Shown: positions 36,107-46,229, counted from the first letter of the stretch. The stretch is 64,000 nucleotides of DNA from Marinifilum sp. D737 (GCF_026672275.1 NZ_JANQCD010000001.1:372001-436000), one strand, 5' to 3'. A program made the numbers and translations. Notes: generated by a model not told the origin, from the letters alone.

Positions 36107-36817
36107 TTATAAGGTTTCTGCGTATTTGATTAAATTGATAAGCTTACTATGGCTTGGCTTCTTAAAATTAATTTCCAATAGTCTGAGTCTTTTCCTCAGT
36201 GGTTTACTGTTTTTAGGAAAGAGAGATAAGAATTTCTTTGGTGAGCTTATATCATGAAACTTTTTATTTCGTTTTAAATATATAGTTTGCTTGTGTTTGT
36301 ATGTGGTTAGGCTTTTGATTTTTAGTTTTTTTGCAGAGTGTCTTATTAGTAATTCTGACTTTTGATTATAGACTATTTCGTAGAATCCACTTGCAATATT
36401 GTTTGGTTTCTTTAGGTAGGTAAAATTGTAATCTCGTATACCGAAATTAATAGAGAAGGAATCGATTTGTGTTTTGTTTATTTGTATTAGATTACTATTA
36501 GCAGTTTTGTGATTTATGTTGATGATTACTTCGTCAGTAAATAGATCGTAATAAATGATTTTTATGCGATAAGATCTACCATTATAATAAATAAATCCAG
36601 ATCCAAAGCTTGAGCTTAAATAAGGGTTATCTTGTTTGTAATAATGATATGGTTTATATTCTTTTCCTAGGACATAATCATATTGAGTGTGTATGTTACT
36701 CTCGTATAGGTGTAATATCTTACCATTATCAAAATTATATATTTGGCTGTAATTTTGCGATACTGAAATATATGAAAAAAGTAATGATAATATTACTATA
36801 ATTGGTAATGATTTCAT
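36107..36817 (-). CDS. Exported protein of unknown function upstream of the TonB receptor
   Basis: A 236-residue protein I do not recognise. A signal peptide spans residues 1-20 (LSLLFSYISVSQ). The middle is rich in aromatic and beta-type residues (FIYYNGRSYRIKIIYYDL, then DEVIININH), which suggests a beta-sandwich-like fold. The C-terminal 60 residues are strongly basic (KKLKIKSLTTYKHKQTIYLKR, with KPLRKRLRLLEINFKKPSH near the end). No catalytic motif or lipobox is seen. It precedes the TonB receptor by 12 bp and should be co-transcribed with it, so an accessory role in the same uptake or surface system is plausible but unproven. Confidence 0.6.
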   Translation of the reverse strand: MKSLPIIVILSLLFSYISVSQNYSQIYNFDNGKILHLYESNIHTQYDYVLGKEYKPYHYYKQDNPYLSSSFGSGFIYYNGRSYRIKIIYYDLFTDEVIININHKTANSNLIQINKTQIDSFSINFGIRDYNFTYLKKPNNIASGFYEIVYNQKSELLIRHSAKKLKIKSLTTYKHKQTIYLKRNKKFHDISSPKKFLSLFPKNSKPLRKRLRLLEINFKKPSHSKLINLIKYAETL

Positions 36818-36849
36818 TTTAGGGTAGATAAATATGGTTAGTATGTATA

Positions 36850-36857
36850 CAAAAATA
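36850..36857 (-). promoter_or_regulatory. -7 element for the receptor operon
   Basis: The minus strand reads TATTTTTG, matching TAnnTTTG, 33 bp upstream of the exported protein's start. The -33 element is not obvious in this AT-rich tract. Confidence 0.45.
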
Positions 36858-36967
36858 TAAAAAAGATTAACAATTATTGTTTCGGAAAATTATTTTTTAA
36901 TAAAAATTATTGTTTATTTTAAAGAGGAATAATTTTTTAAATGATTTGATATTTTAATATTTACCAT

Positions 36968-38179
36968 ATGTTATCTAATAAAGTAAAAATAATATTCTTT
37001 TACTTGTTACTGTCTATTTTGCTGTTTTGGTCATGCATGGATCCATATAAAGTTGATATAAGTAATTCTGAAAATTTATTGGTTGTTGAAGCCTTAATTA
37101 CTGATGAAAATAAATCGCATGTTGTCAAAATTTCACGGTCAATATCAGATTTTGGAGATGTGTATAGTTCAGAGGAAAATGCTACAGTGATTATAGTATG
37201 TAACGATGGTACAGAAGAGGTTTTGACCGAAAAATCTCCTGGACTTTATGTGACGGATAGTTTGAAGTTTAAAGCCATTGTAGGTAATTCCTACAAATTA
37301 AAAATAAAAACAAAAAATGGAGATGCTTATGAATCGAGCGATTGTAAGATGTTACCTCCTGCCACAATAGATCGCATATATTATAAGAGAAATGAAATAA
37401 CGAATGTGAATGATGAGCAAATTGGAGGCATTCAGTTTTATGTGGATGGAAAAGCTGAGCCCGGTTCTTATATTAGGTGGCTGTATGAGGAAGTATGGAA
37501 ATTTGCAATTCCTTACCCACAGTATGCCACATTTGTGGATAATGAGGAAGGTGATGGTAAGGAGTTGGTGTCTATTACGCCTAAAAATGTTTATTGTTGG
37601 AAAAAATCAGAATCTCAGGAAATAGTAGTTCAATCCCTAGAGAATCAAGGTTCTGCGTTAATTAATGATAAGAAAGTGTGTTTTGTTCCAACAGGAATAA
37701 ACGACAAGTTTAATATTAAATACAGTATTAATATTAAGCAGTTATCTATATCCGGAGAGGAATATAACTATTTACACAAATTAAAAGAATCAACCGAAGA
37801 TGTAGGTGATCTATTTGGGTCTCAACCATATTCACTTAAAGGCAATATTAAAAATATTGCAAATGCCAATGAACCTGTATTAGGATATTTTCAAATGGGA
37901 TCGGTTACATCCAAAAGAGTTTTTATTAGTTGGCAGGATGCTATCGATCTAGGTGTACAAAATGTAATAGTTTTTGAAAGTTGTCCTACGGATACAATAT
38001 ATACGGATGAAGGAAGTTTTAAGGATTTGTTTAGTATATACGAGCATTTTGTAATTAATGGAGATCTAGTATTACATGATCGTGAAATGTTACCAATGGG
38101 ATTAATTTTAACCGAGCCTCAATGTGCAGATTGCAGATTGACAGGTTCACCTAAGAGACCTGAATTTTGGGAGGATTAA
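36968..38179 (+). CDS. DUF4249 lipoprotein
   Basis: A 403-residue lipoprotein. The signal peptide ends in the lipobox LLFWSC, giving Cys23. The opening MDPYKVDISNSENLLVVEALITDE is the DUF4249 signature, in which a Bacteroidota Ig-like domain binds the outer-membrane face. The late cysteine pair CADCRLTGSPKRPEFW is also typical. In this phylum DUF4249 genes usually lie next to a TonB receptor with a CarboxypepD_reg domain, and the combination is found here across a divergent promoter. The stop overlaps the upstream-extended frame of the next gene, whose likely start is 11 bp further on. Confidence 0.85.
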   Translation: MLSNKVKIIFFYLLLSILLFWSCMDPYKVDISNSENLLVVEALITDENKSHVVKISRSISDFGDVYSSEENATVIIVCNDGTEEVLTEKSPGLYVTDSLKFKAIVGNSYKLKIKTKNGDAYESSDCKMLPPATIDRIYYKRNEITNVNDEQIGGIQFYVDGKAEPGSYIRWLYEEVWKFAIPYPQYATFVDNEEGDGKELVSITPKNVYCWKKSESQEIVVQSLENQGSALINDKKVCFVPTGINDKFNIKYSINIKQLSISGEEYNYLHKLKESTEDVGDLFGSQPYSLKGNIKNIANANEPVLGYFQMGSVTSKRVFISWQDAIDLGVQNVIVFESCPTDTIYTDEGSFKDLFSIYEHFVINGDLVLHDREMLPMGLILTEPQCADCRLTGSPKRPEFWED

Positions 38180-38190
38180 TATTGAAAGCT

Positions 38191-40377
38191 ATGAATATTA
38201 GAATAACATTATCAATTGGCATTGTGTTTTTATTGATTTTTAATATTTCACAAGTAAAAGCGCAGGAGAAAGTTTCATTAACAACCGATAGGGATATATA
38301 CATTGCTGGAGAAGATATCTGGTTCTCTTTAGGAATTCTAAAATTAAGCTCTAATGAGAATTCAAAATTAAGTAATATTTTATATGTTGAATTATTGAAT
38401 GGAGACCATACACCAATAATAAAATCGAAATATCGGGTAGAAAAAGATATTGTGCAATCGAAAGTTCAATTACCTGATAGTTTATCTACAGGTAATTATT
38501 ATATGCGTGCCTATACTAGATGGATGAGGAATAGAGATGCGAGTTTATATGCTTGCAAAACATTTTCTGTAATTAATCCATTTGTCAAAAAAAGAATGCC
38601 CAAAGGAGATAAATATTTTTCCAGAGATACTGTTTTCTGTTATCCCGAAGGAGGAAAGTTAATGGCCAATGTTAAGAATAAATTATTGTTTTACGCATGT
38701 AGTAAAAATGGGAATCCAATTGCGAAAAAGGTTAAGATCAAAGATCAAAATGATAAGGTTAGCCAGGAATTTGTAACAGAACCAACGGGTTTTGCAACTG
38801 TAAATTTTACCCCTCAGGAATCTGTAAAATATTATTTGGACTATGGTAATAATAAAGTGAAACTGCAAAAGATATCACAAAATGAATGTTTGTTGCAATT
38901 GGCAGAAGATAAAGATGACTTTTTATTTAAAGTTATTGGCGACTGTATCAATGATATGAGAATTGATATTTTAAGTAGTGATGGTAAATATCTAAAAAAC
39001 TATAAATTATCTTCTCAAAACATTATAAGAGTTAAAAAGAGTGAATTGCCAGGCATTAGCATGTACGCTTTATTGATTGATGATGCGAAAACAATTCATG
39101 CCTATCGTGGGTTTACAAACTCAAATAATGATAAGTTGATAAAGATATTTACAGACAAGGAACTGTACGGTGTTAGAGATATAGTAAATGTTGATATTAA
39201 GAATATTGACTCGTTAAAGCATTTGTCTGTTTCTGTTGTGAAATCTTCTTTGTTAAATAGCACTACAAAAGAGGATAAAGCGTTACCTGCTAATGATAAA
39301 ATGATATTGAAAAATCAACCATTATTTTTTCTATATGATACTATCCTCTTGCCTGAAATAGAGGGAGAATTATTAACGGGAGAAATTAGAGGTGTTGAAA
39401 CTAATAATTCCATTAAAAATGAACAGTTTATGTTGAGTTTTATGTCAGATTCTCCAATTATAGATTTTGCTGAAACTGATTCAACTGGCAGATTTAATTT
39501 TGTTGTTAATAGGTATGGTGAAGAGGAAATGGTAATTCAACCCAAAACGATGGATACAACAAAATTAAATTATAGAGTAATATTAGATGATAGTTTTTCA
39601 ACAAAGTATCCAAAAAATAAACTTGGGGAGTTAATAATAGATACCGCAAAAATGCGAAATCTTAACGAGGCCATTGTAAACATGCAGATCAATTCAATAT
39701 ATAAGCCTAATAAATCTACTACTATAGATTCAATTTTTAATAATGCTCCTTTTTATAAAGAAGCCATTAACGTGATTAATATAGAAAAGTATATTGAATT
39801 GCCTACAATGGAGGAGGTGATAAGAGAAGTTGTTCCTCACACAAGTTTAAAGAAAAATAAGAAAGGATATGACCTTAGGGTAGTTGAATCTCGTTCATTC
39901 TATCCTAAAAATGGTAACACTCTAATTTTTGTAGATGGTGTCCCTATTATGGATACGCAGAAGATTTTTGAGATTAAACCGCAAGAATTGGATAGGATAG
40001 AAGTTGTCAATCTTCAGTTTTTTATCAAGAGAGAAAACCTTGGGTATTTGTTATGTCTCTACACAAAAAATAGTAACATGGCAGATATGGAGTTTGATAG
40101 CAGAATTTTTAGGCAAGTTCATAAAGGATATGAATACGAATACAAGTTTAATAGTCTTGATTATTCTAATTCAAAAACTAAGAATTCCCGTTTGGCTGAC
40201 TTTAGAAATACATTGTACTTTAATACATTTGAAAACAAAGAATCAAAAAATCCGTTAAGCTTTAAGTTTTATACCTCTGATGAAGAAACTGAATATACTA
40301 TTACAGTAAAAGGCCTTAATAAATATGGGAAGGTAATTGAGTCGAGGAAGAATTTAAAAGTGCGTGGAATGAATTAA
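38191..40377 (+). CDS. Large exported protein with MG2-like and TonB-plug-like segments
   Basis: About 728 residues from ATG 38191; a longer frame from TTG 38167 would precede the signal peptide and overlap DUF4249. The signal peptide ends near KAQEK. The N-terminal KVSLTTDRDIYIAGEDIWFS resembles the MG2 domain of alpha-2-macroglobulins and related Bacteroidota proteins, and a second similar opening is FTDKELYGVRDIVNVDI. Near the C-terminus NTLIFVDGVPIMDTQKIFEIKPQELDRIEVV resembles a TonB receptor plug without a barrel. Key landmarks are VDGVPI and IEVV. It probably partners the TonB receptor and DUF4249 protein at the cell surface. Function unknown. The bypass of thioester motif (no CxEQ) argues against a true macroglobulin. 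Confidence 0.7.
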   Translation: MNIRITLSIGIVFLLIFNISQVKAQEKVSLTTDRDIYIAGEDIWFSLGILKLSSNENSKLSNILYVELLNGDHTPIIKSKYRVEKDIVQSKVQLPDSLSTGNYYMRAYTRWMRNRDASLYACKTFSVINPFVKKRMPKGDKYFSRDTVFCYPEGGKLMANVKNKLLFYACSKNGNPIAKKVKIKDQNDKVSQEFVTEPTGFATVNFTPQESVKYYLDYGNNKVKLQKISQNECLLQLAEDKDDFLFKVIGDCINDMRIDILSSDGKYLKNYKLSSQNIIRVKKSELPGISMYALLIDDAKTIHAYRGFTNSNNDKLIKIFTDKELYGVRDIVNVDIKNIDSLKHLSVSVVKSSLLNSTTKEDKALPANDKMILKNQPLFFLYDTILLPEIEGELLTGEIRGVETNNSIKNEQFMLSFMSDSPIIDFAETDSTGRFNFVVNRYGEEEMVIQPKTMDTTKLNYRVILDDSFSTKYPKNKLGELIIDTAKMRNLNEAIVNMQINSIYKPNKSTTIDSIFNNAPFYKEAINVINIEKYIELPTMEEVIREVVPHTSLKKNKKGYDLRVVESRSFYPKNGNTLIFVDGVPIMDTQKIFEIKPQELDRIEVVNLQFFIKRENLGYLLCLYTKNSNMADMEFDSRIFRQVHKGYEYEYKFNSLDYSNSKTKNSRLADFRNTLYFNTFENKESKNPLSFKFYTSDEETEYTITVKGLNKYGKVIESRKNLKVRGMN

Positions 40378-40392
40378 AGTTTGATATATAAT

Positions 40393-40434
40393 AAAAAAGC
40401 CTATTGCTAAAATCGTTTAACAAAAGGCTTTTTT
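40393..40434. terminator. Bidirectional terminator between the MG2-like gene and ispF
   Basis: AAAAAAGCCT pairs with AGGCTTTTTT around a 22-base loop that itself has TTG/CAA and AAA/TTT pairings. It serves both convergent genes. Confidence 0.75.
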
Positions 40435-40451
40435 GATATTTTTTTTAAAAA

Positions 40452-40928
40452 TTATTTCTCAATTAAAACAGTTGCATAGGCCGATATACCTTCCTGTTTT
40501 CCAACAAAACCTAGTTTCTCTGTGGTTGTGGCTTTAATTGCCAGATCATCTAAATCAATTCCCATTACTTTAACTAGGGTTTCCTGCATTTCAGGAATTA
40601 ATGGTTTGATTTTGGGTTTTTGTAATGCAATTGTAGAGTCGATATTTCCTATCGAATAACCTTTTTCAGCTATGATTTCAACAGTTTTTTTTAGTAATAT
40701 TTTGCTATCAATTCCTTTAAAATCGTTCGAAGTATCTGGAAAATGATAACCAATATCTCTCATGTTAGCAGCTCCTAAAAGAGCGTCGCATATTGCATGA
40801 ATCAAAACATCACCATCAGAATGAGCGACACAACCTTTGTTGTGCTCAATTTTAATTCCTCCCAACCAAAACTCTTCTCCTTCGGCCAACTGATGCACAT
40901 CGTAGCCAAATCCTACTCTAATCTTCAT
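40452..40928 (-). CDS. ispF: 2-C-methyl-D-erythritol 2,4-cyclodiphosphate synthase IspF
   Basis: A 158-residue enzyme of normal length. It carries the metal ligands in GYDVHQL (Asp10-His12 region) and SDGDVLIHAICDALLGA, plus the C-terminal TTTEKLGFVGKQEGISA that binds the CMP moiety. It makes the cyclic diphosphate in the MEP pathway for isoprenoids. Its ATG overlaps the porV stop by one base (TAATG), so translation is probably coupled to the secretion gene upstream. This is a housekeeping gene at the end of a type IX secretion transcript, an arrangement that would fix its expression to that of porV. Confidence 0.97.
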   Translation of the reverse strand: MKIRVGFGYDVHQLAEGEEFWLGGIKIEHNKGCVAHSDGDVLIHAICDALLGAANMRDIGYHFPDTSNDFKGIDSKILLKKTVEIIAEKGYSIGNIDSTIALQKPKIKPLIPEMQETLVKVMGIDLDDLAIKATTTEKLGFVGKQEGISAYATVLIEK

Positions 40929-42103
40929 TATTTAATAATTTTATCAAGATTAGCAGTTAAGGAAAATCTTAAAGTATTTTTAAGAGGGTTGTTTTGAGTT
41001 GTTGGAATTAGGTAAGAAAAATCAAGATCGAACATGTTTAATTTTACGCCTAAACCAGCAGTAAAATATTTGCGATTTCCTTTATCTTCATGTTCGTAGT
41101 AGTATCCACCTCTTAGTGCAAATTGTTCCTGGTACCAATATTCAAGTCCAAGTGACCATGCAATTTCCTTAAATTCTTCGCCCATTCCACCAGGTGCGTC
41201 TGAAAAAGAGCTGAAAATACCACTTACAACTGATTTGTCAGAGGTTTCGCTTCCAACAATAACACCACCATTGTCATCTTCATTTAATGATCCACTATTT
41301 GGAGTTGGGACCAAAAGTTTGTTCATGTCTGCAGCAATGGTAAGTGAATTGTATCTGTCCAATTCCATTTTTAATGCAGTACCCAACTTCAAATTAGTAG
41401 GAATAAATTCCTTTTCATCATCGTTGGTATAGCTTATTTTTGAACCAATGTTTGAAACGTTTAGCCCCCATGACCACACCATGTCTCTTCTGTTTCTTCT
41501 GAACTCATGCTGATAATAAATAGAAACATCAGCTGCAAAAGCATTACCTGCTTGAGTTTCTACGCCAGCTACATACTGTGATTGGGTTAAATCAGATCTT
41601 ATGTATCTGAAAGCAATACCTCCTGAAAATTCATCGCTTAATCTTCTTGAATATGCAATATCAAAAGCCCACTCGTTTGGGTTTTGTGCAACAGGAATGT
41701 CTTCGGCTCTTTCTAAAAAAGCAATTTCACCTAAAGAGAAGTAGCGGAGCGATGCTCCAATAACTTGATTCTTATCTAATCGGTAATATCCGGTGAGGTA
41801 TGATATGCTCATATCATCAACCAAATCTCTTAACCAAGGAGTATACGATGCAGAAACACCGTAATTTCCATCAATCATGGCAAATTTTGCAGGGTTCCAA
41901 TGCATTGAATTCACATCAGGAGATGTTGCAACACCAGCATCACCCATTGCACCTGCTCTTGAGTTGGGGGTAATTGTTAAAAAAGAAACAGCAGTAGAAA
42001 TGTAGTTTGCACCAGAGGTTGAAGTCTGGGCAGAAGTTTTGTTAATGCCTGTAAAAAGCAGTAGGCACAATAAACTTGTGATTAGAGTTAGTTTTTTAGT
42101 CAT
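40928..42103 (-). CDS. porV: Type IX secretion outer-membrane protein PorV (LptO)
   Basis: A 391-residue barrel protein of the FadL-like PorV family. The signal peptide ends near KTSAQ. The landmark AVSFLTITPNSRAGAMGDAGVATSPDVNSMHWNPAKFA is described by its key residues: PNSRAGAMGD and NPAK, which are diagnostic. It shuttles cargo that carries C-terminal signals from the SprA translocon to PorU at the outer membrane. It lies 58 bp downstream of porU and is coupled to ispF. A minus-strand TATATTTG at 42125-42132 may give it an extra start point inside the porU-porV gap. Confidence 0.95.
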   Translation of the reverse strand: MTKKLTLITSLLCLLLFTGINKTSAQTSTSGANYISTAVSFLTITPNSRAGAMGDAGVATSPDVNSMHWNPAKFAMIDGNYGVSASYTPWLRDLVDDMSISYLTGYYRLDKNQVIGASLRYFSLGEIAFLERAEDIPVAQNPNEWAFDIAYSRRLSDEFSGGIAFRYIRSDLTQSQYVAGVETQAGNAFAADVSIYYQHEFRRNRRDMVWSWGLNVSNIGSKISYTNDDEKEFIPTNLKLGTALKMELDRYNSLTIAADMNKLLVPTPNSGSLNEDDNGGVIVGSETSDKSVVSGIFSSFSDAPGGMGEEFKEIAWSLGLEYWYQEQFALRGGYYYEHEDKGNRKYFTAGLGVKLNMFDLDFSYLIPTTQNNPLKNTLRFSLTANLDKIIK

Positions 42104-42124
42104 AAAAATAAATTATATAGTCTG

Positions 42125-42132
42125 CAAATATA
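42125..42132 (-). promoter_or_regulatory. -7 element upstream of porV
   Basis: The minus strand reads TATATTTG, a perfect TAnnTTTG match, 21 bp before the porV start. It suggests porV-ispF can be transcribed apart from porU. Confidence 0.5.
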
Positions 42133-42161
42133 AATCAATTAACTAGCTTTTTTGAGTTTTA

Positions 42162-45100
42162 TTATTTGAGGATCACTAATTTTTGAAATTTATTCACCGT
42201 TTTTCCATTATCAGCTCGAACTTTTACGCGATAGAAGTACACTCCACGACCAATGGAATTTCCAAAATCATCTTTTCCATCCCATTGAATGGGGCCAACT
42301 CTGTTGCCAGATGAACCAATTGTAGTTTCGATGGTTTTAATTAATTTTCCTGATACTGTTAGGATTTGAATGAGAACATCCAATTCGCTCGAAGCTTGAT
42401 TGTGTTCAAAATAAAAGCCTGTATTTGTAGTAAATGGGTTAGGATAGTTTAGTACATGTTTAATTACCAAATCAGCTGTTTCAGCAACAACAAAATCTAA
42501 ACTCGCAACTGATGAATTATTCACATTATCCCATACTTTTAGTTGTATTTCATGTTCTCCGCTTTCCAGTTCACTCAATTGATAACTTACTTTTCCTTTT
42601 TTGTAATTGTCAAGATCTGCTTCGTAGAAATCATTTAGCTCGATAGGATTTTCAGATTTCTGATCTAATATTGCGATTAAATCATGACCAATTGAGTTGC
42701 CAACGGTGTTGATACCACTTGCATCTTGAACGATAGCCAATAAAAGAGGATTTTCGTTGGTCATCCCGCCTGGGGTAAATTGTTCATCGTTCATGTACAA
42801 TTCTATTTCCGGACCAATTTTATCATCACTGGCACCAGGGTTGGTTCCCCCAACAATAATTGAATTGGTAAAACCTGCAGCATCGGTACCATTACTTGAG
42901 GCATAATAGGAGATTTTGCCTTTGCCATATTGATAGCTGATATCTTTTGGAACAAAGAATGAAAAATCGAATTTACCATTTTTGATACTTGCTTTTCCTT
43001 TGTATAAAATACTGGTTTGGTTAGTGTATTCAAATGGAATCCCATCATTTCCTTTGGTTGATTTATTGATGGCTTTGTCGTAAATGGTTGGGTAAACAAT
43101 ACCATTAAAATTGCTTAGGTCAGCTCCTGATTCAGAAGTAATTTTCCCTGAAATTTTAATCTCGCTAAGCGCTTTTAATGTATCTACTGGTTGTGATATT
43201 AACACATCATTAAGGTGTGTACTTATGGCATTGTGTTCCGGATAGTTTAAACGCAAAGCAGGATCACCCAAGAGAGTAAAGTTTCGCTTGTTGATTCCCG
43301 AAGAAGTGGCATTTTTGGTTAATCTCATGATATCACCTAAGCGATAAAACTTTCCATCAGAATCTCGCTCAAATGCATAATTGTAGAAATTTTGATTCAA
43401 GGTAAAATTCGGAGATGAAAAAACAAGTCGGGTAGTTGTGAATAGTCCAATTCCACCTCCGTTATCGCGAAGAAGGATGATTTCTCCTGCCGATAATTTT
43501 TTATAGTTGTCGAATCGACTAAACTCACAAGTTGCAGTCATGAAGAGTGGCAGTTTTACAGGGTTTTGCCAGGAGTAAATATCATCAGTCATAAGAATGT
43601 GCTCATGGGCAAGACCATTTTCATTACCATGGCCCGTGTAATTCATGATTAATGTTCCTTTGTTTATACTTTCGTTGATTTCTGTATTTACAGCAGGGTA
43701 TCGTTGACCAGCCGAACTTGTTATTTGTTCAAAATCATCTAAAAATATTCTTTGAGCTCTGTATTGAGGATAATTGTTTTCAATTTGGACAGCCAGTCTG
43801 TTGGCATCTCGCATGTGAGTATTGTTATCTTCATCATCGCCGATAAAACAAATCATTGTTTGCCAATCTCCTTTTTCTGCAGAATTGTAATTTAGAATTT
43901 TGTTGACCACGATTTGAGCCTCTTCTGAAGTGTTAACAGGGAATCTTCCTATTCCAATATCGACTAGTCCTGTAGCTTCCCCTTCATCATTATCCAAAAG
44001 GCCAAAATAATCATCGGTTACAAAGGATTGAGTTGGACTTAAAGAGTTTTCCGATTGGTAAGTCAATATTTTATTCGTATTACTTTCTCGGTCTGACTTG
44101 TTATCGAAAGAACCATCTCCGAACAATAGCAAGTATTTGATCATGTCTGAATCGCCAGTTGAACGATCGTAGAACATTTTAACAAAATTTCGAATGGCTG
44201 AAACATCAGGTGTACCTGAAGAAAACTCGTTGAAAATTACATTTTGATCTACAACGGTAACATGTAAATTATCATTGTTTCGATGGTAGGTAGCAATTTG
44301 TTCGGCATGAGATAAAAATTGTTTTGCAGAAACAATCAGCATGTGGGTTTGTGGCAAGGCATGCAAATTTTGGTTTTGTAGCTTGCCAATCACTTTTGGC
44401 TCAGGAAAATTACCTTCAGGATTAAAAACAACAAACTCTTTTAAACTGTTGGTTGTTGTGTTAAAACTACCTGTGCTTCCATTTAAGCTAAGTGGAATTT
44501 GTTTTATCGCATTTTGATTGCTAACCTCCCAAACGCTTGTTGATGCCGAACAGTTTTGAATTTGAAAACGAGAAATGTTACCCGTTCCTACTGATTCAAT
44601 ATCTCTAAACGCCGTTTGCGAACCGTTTAGAGATAGATTGCAGCGAGCATTTACCCTTAAGTAATCTAACCAACCAATGGATGATGCAGAACTTTTTTCA
44701 TATTCCAATTTAATATCAAGCTTACCATTTGTAGGTGTAAAATTGGTAAATGTTTTTTCTTCCAATCTGGCATAAGTAGCCGTATAACTGCCAGTATTAA
44801 CTGCCGAAAAATTAATTGTTCCTATGTTGTTAGAACCAGAACTTAGTTTTAAACTGGTTTCTGAGGATGATCTTGCAGCGAAACGAGCTGTAACAATTGC
44901 GCTGGAAGTGTTTAATATGTTGGTGAAATTAAAGCTATAGTCGAATTCTGTTGTTACGTCGAATTCCTGTCCCAACCATAACCTGCCACTTTCTAATAAA
45001 TTGGTTTCATCAATGTCGATTAATCGATAGTCATTAAAAGAATTAACTGTGTTTGTAAAATTTGATTCTGAGTTTTGCTGTTGTATGATTTGAGCACTTC

Positions 45101-45941
45101 CCTGATCTGAGCTCAAAAAGTAATATGCATTATTGGAGTACAAATGATTTTCATGAACAAATTCAGATTTATCTTCGTCGTACCTCCAATTTCTTGGGCC
45201 TTTGGCATAGAATAACAGGAAATCGCCATCATTAAAAGTTCCATCGCTGCCAGTGTTGAAATATACAGGAACTACAGGAAGATCATCTTTTACCAATTCC
45301 GAGTTCATTTTTGGAAGCATTCCTCCACCATAACCATAAATACGAACATTTACCGGATTCGAAATTCCCATATCAATCAATTGCTGATAGGTAATTTTAT
45401 GAATGGCAGTTGTATCAACTGAGATTTTAACCCATTTTCCACTACTTAAAACAGAATTGCCAGCATAGTTTTTTACTGACTTTACACTTCTTTGTTGACT
45501 AATCTTTTTAAAACGAAGTTTAAAACTGACTAGTTTTTCGATTGTACCATTTGTTGGATTTTTTCTAATTGGAACGAATTGTACTTTTTGATATTGAATC
45601 TTTCTGATTGAAACAGGCTCAGTTTCAGGTATTATTTCTGAAGAAAAAGATTTATTTCGTAAAATTTGCTGTTCAATGGAACTTAACTGATCAAAATGCG
45701 TATCCACTAACTCAACAGAGAAAATATCTCCGTTTGAACCTGTTCTTTGTAAGTGATAAAATTCAGGTAACCAGTTGTTCGTCAGATCAAGTGATGCGCC
45801 ATTGAAGGTTATGGTTCTAATGTTTTCTCCATCAGGAGATGAAATGTAAGTATCCGACCAATCTAGTTTGAAAGTATCGGAAGTTTGGGAAAAACTCACT
45901 TTTCCGATCAGTAAAATTAGAACAATTATGAGATAGCGCAT
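42162..45941 (-). CDS. porU: Type IX secretion sortase PorU (C25 family)
   Basis: A 1259-residue gingipain-like cysteine endopeptidase. The signal peptide covers about 1-18. The C25 catalytic domain is in the middle: His771 in MNYTGHGNENG and Cys805 in TATCEFSRFD, 34 residues apart, as in gingipains and PorU. The C-terminus has a FlgD-like/CTD-type Ig fold ending WDGKDDFGNSIGRGVYFYRVK and KFQKLVILK. PorU removes the C-terminal signal of secreted cargo and attaches A-LPS at the cell surface. It starts a porU-porV-ispF transcript and diverges from gldJ. Length matches the family. Confidence 0.95.
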   Translation of the reverse strand: MRYLIIVLILLIGKVSFSQTSDTFKLDWSDTYISSPDGENIRTITFNGASLDLTNNWLPEFYHLQRTGSNGDIFSVELVDTHFDQLSSIEQQILRNKSFSSEIIPETEPVSIRKIQYQKVQFVPIRKNPTNGTIEKLVSFKLRFKKISQQRSVKSVKNYAGNSVLSSGKWVKISVDTTAIHKITYQQLIDMGISNPVNVRIYGYGGGMLPKMNSELVKDDLPVVPVYFNTGSDGTFNDGDFLLFYAKGPRNWRYDEDKSEFVHENHLYSNNAYYFLSSDQGSAQIIQQQNSESNFTNTVNSFNDYRLIDIDETNLLESGRLWLGQEFDVTTEFDYSFNFTNILNTSSAIVTARFAARSSSETSLKLSSGSNNIGTINFSAVNTGSYTATYARLEEKTFTNFTPTNGKLDIKLEYEKSSASSIGWLDYLRVNARCNLSLNGSQTAFRDIESVGTGNISRFQIQNCSASTSVWEVSNQNAIKQIPLSLNGSTGSFNTTTNSLKEFVVFNPEGNFPEPKVIGKLQNQNLHALPQTHMLIVSAKQFLSHAEQIATYHRNNDNLHVTVVDQNVIFNEFSSGTPDVSAIRNFVKMFYDRSTGDSDMIKYLLLFGDGSFDNKSDRESNTNKILTYQSENSLSPTQSFVTDDYFGLLDNDEGEATGLVDIGIGRFPVNTSEEAQIVVNKILNYNSAEKGDWQTMICFIGDDEDNNTHMRDANRLAVQIENNYPQYRAQRIFLDDFEQITSSAGQRYPAVNTEINESINKGTLIMNYTGHGNENGLAHEHILMTDDIYSWQNPVKLPLFMTATCEFSRFDNYKKLSAGEIILLRDNGGGIGLFTTTRLVFSSPNFTLNQNFYNYAFERDSDGKFYRLGDIMRLTKNATSSGINKRNFTLLGDPALRLNYPEHNAISTHLNDVLISQPVDTLKALSEIKISGKITSESGADLSNFNGIVYPTIYDKAINKSTKGNDGIPFEYTNQTSILYKGKASIKNGKFDFSFFVPKDISYQYGKGKISYYASSNGTDAAGFTNSIIVGGTNPGASDDKIGPEIELYMNDEQFTPGGMTNENPLLLAIVQDASGINTVGNSIGHDLIAILDQKSENPIELNDFYEADLDNYKKGKVSYQLSELESGEHEIQLKVWDNVNNSSVASLDFVVAETADLVIKHVLNYPNPFTTNTGFYFEHNQASSELDVLIQILTVSGKLIKTIETTIGSSGNRVGPIQWDGKDDFGNSIGRGVYFYRVKVRADNGKTVNKFQKLVILK

Positions 45942-46229
45942 TTTTAGGTTTTAAGTATCGTTATTGAAAACAGAATTAACGCAAAATAAATAAAACTTTA
46001 CACATTGACGAGTAAACGGCTTATGATATCTGAAACTTGATATTTTTACTTGTAGCGAAAAATATTTTATTAAAAATGATTATGTCTTTGGAATGAAGAG
46101 AAAATCATGACTTAAATTTAGCTACAGAGAATCAGGTAGATGAGTACAGATTAGAATTTTTAGTAAAAAATGTTAAATATTTAATCGAAAAACTAAAATC
46201 ATATACAATAAAATTATAGCACTTTTAGT

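Noticed and set aside
38167-38190. TTG start overlapping DUF4249 for the MG2-like gene
   Set aside because: It adds non-signal residues in front of a normal signal peptide that starts at ATG 38191.
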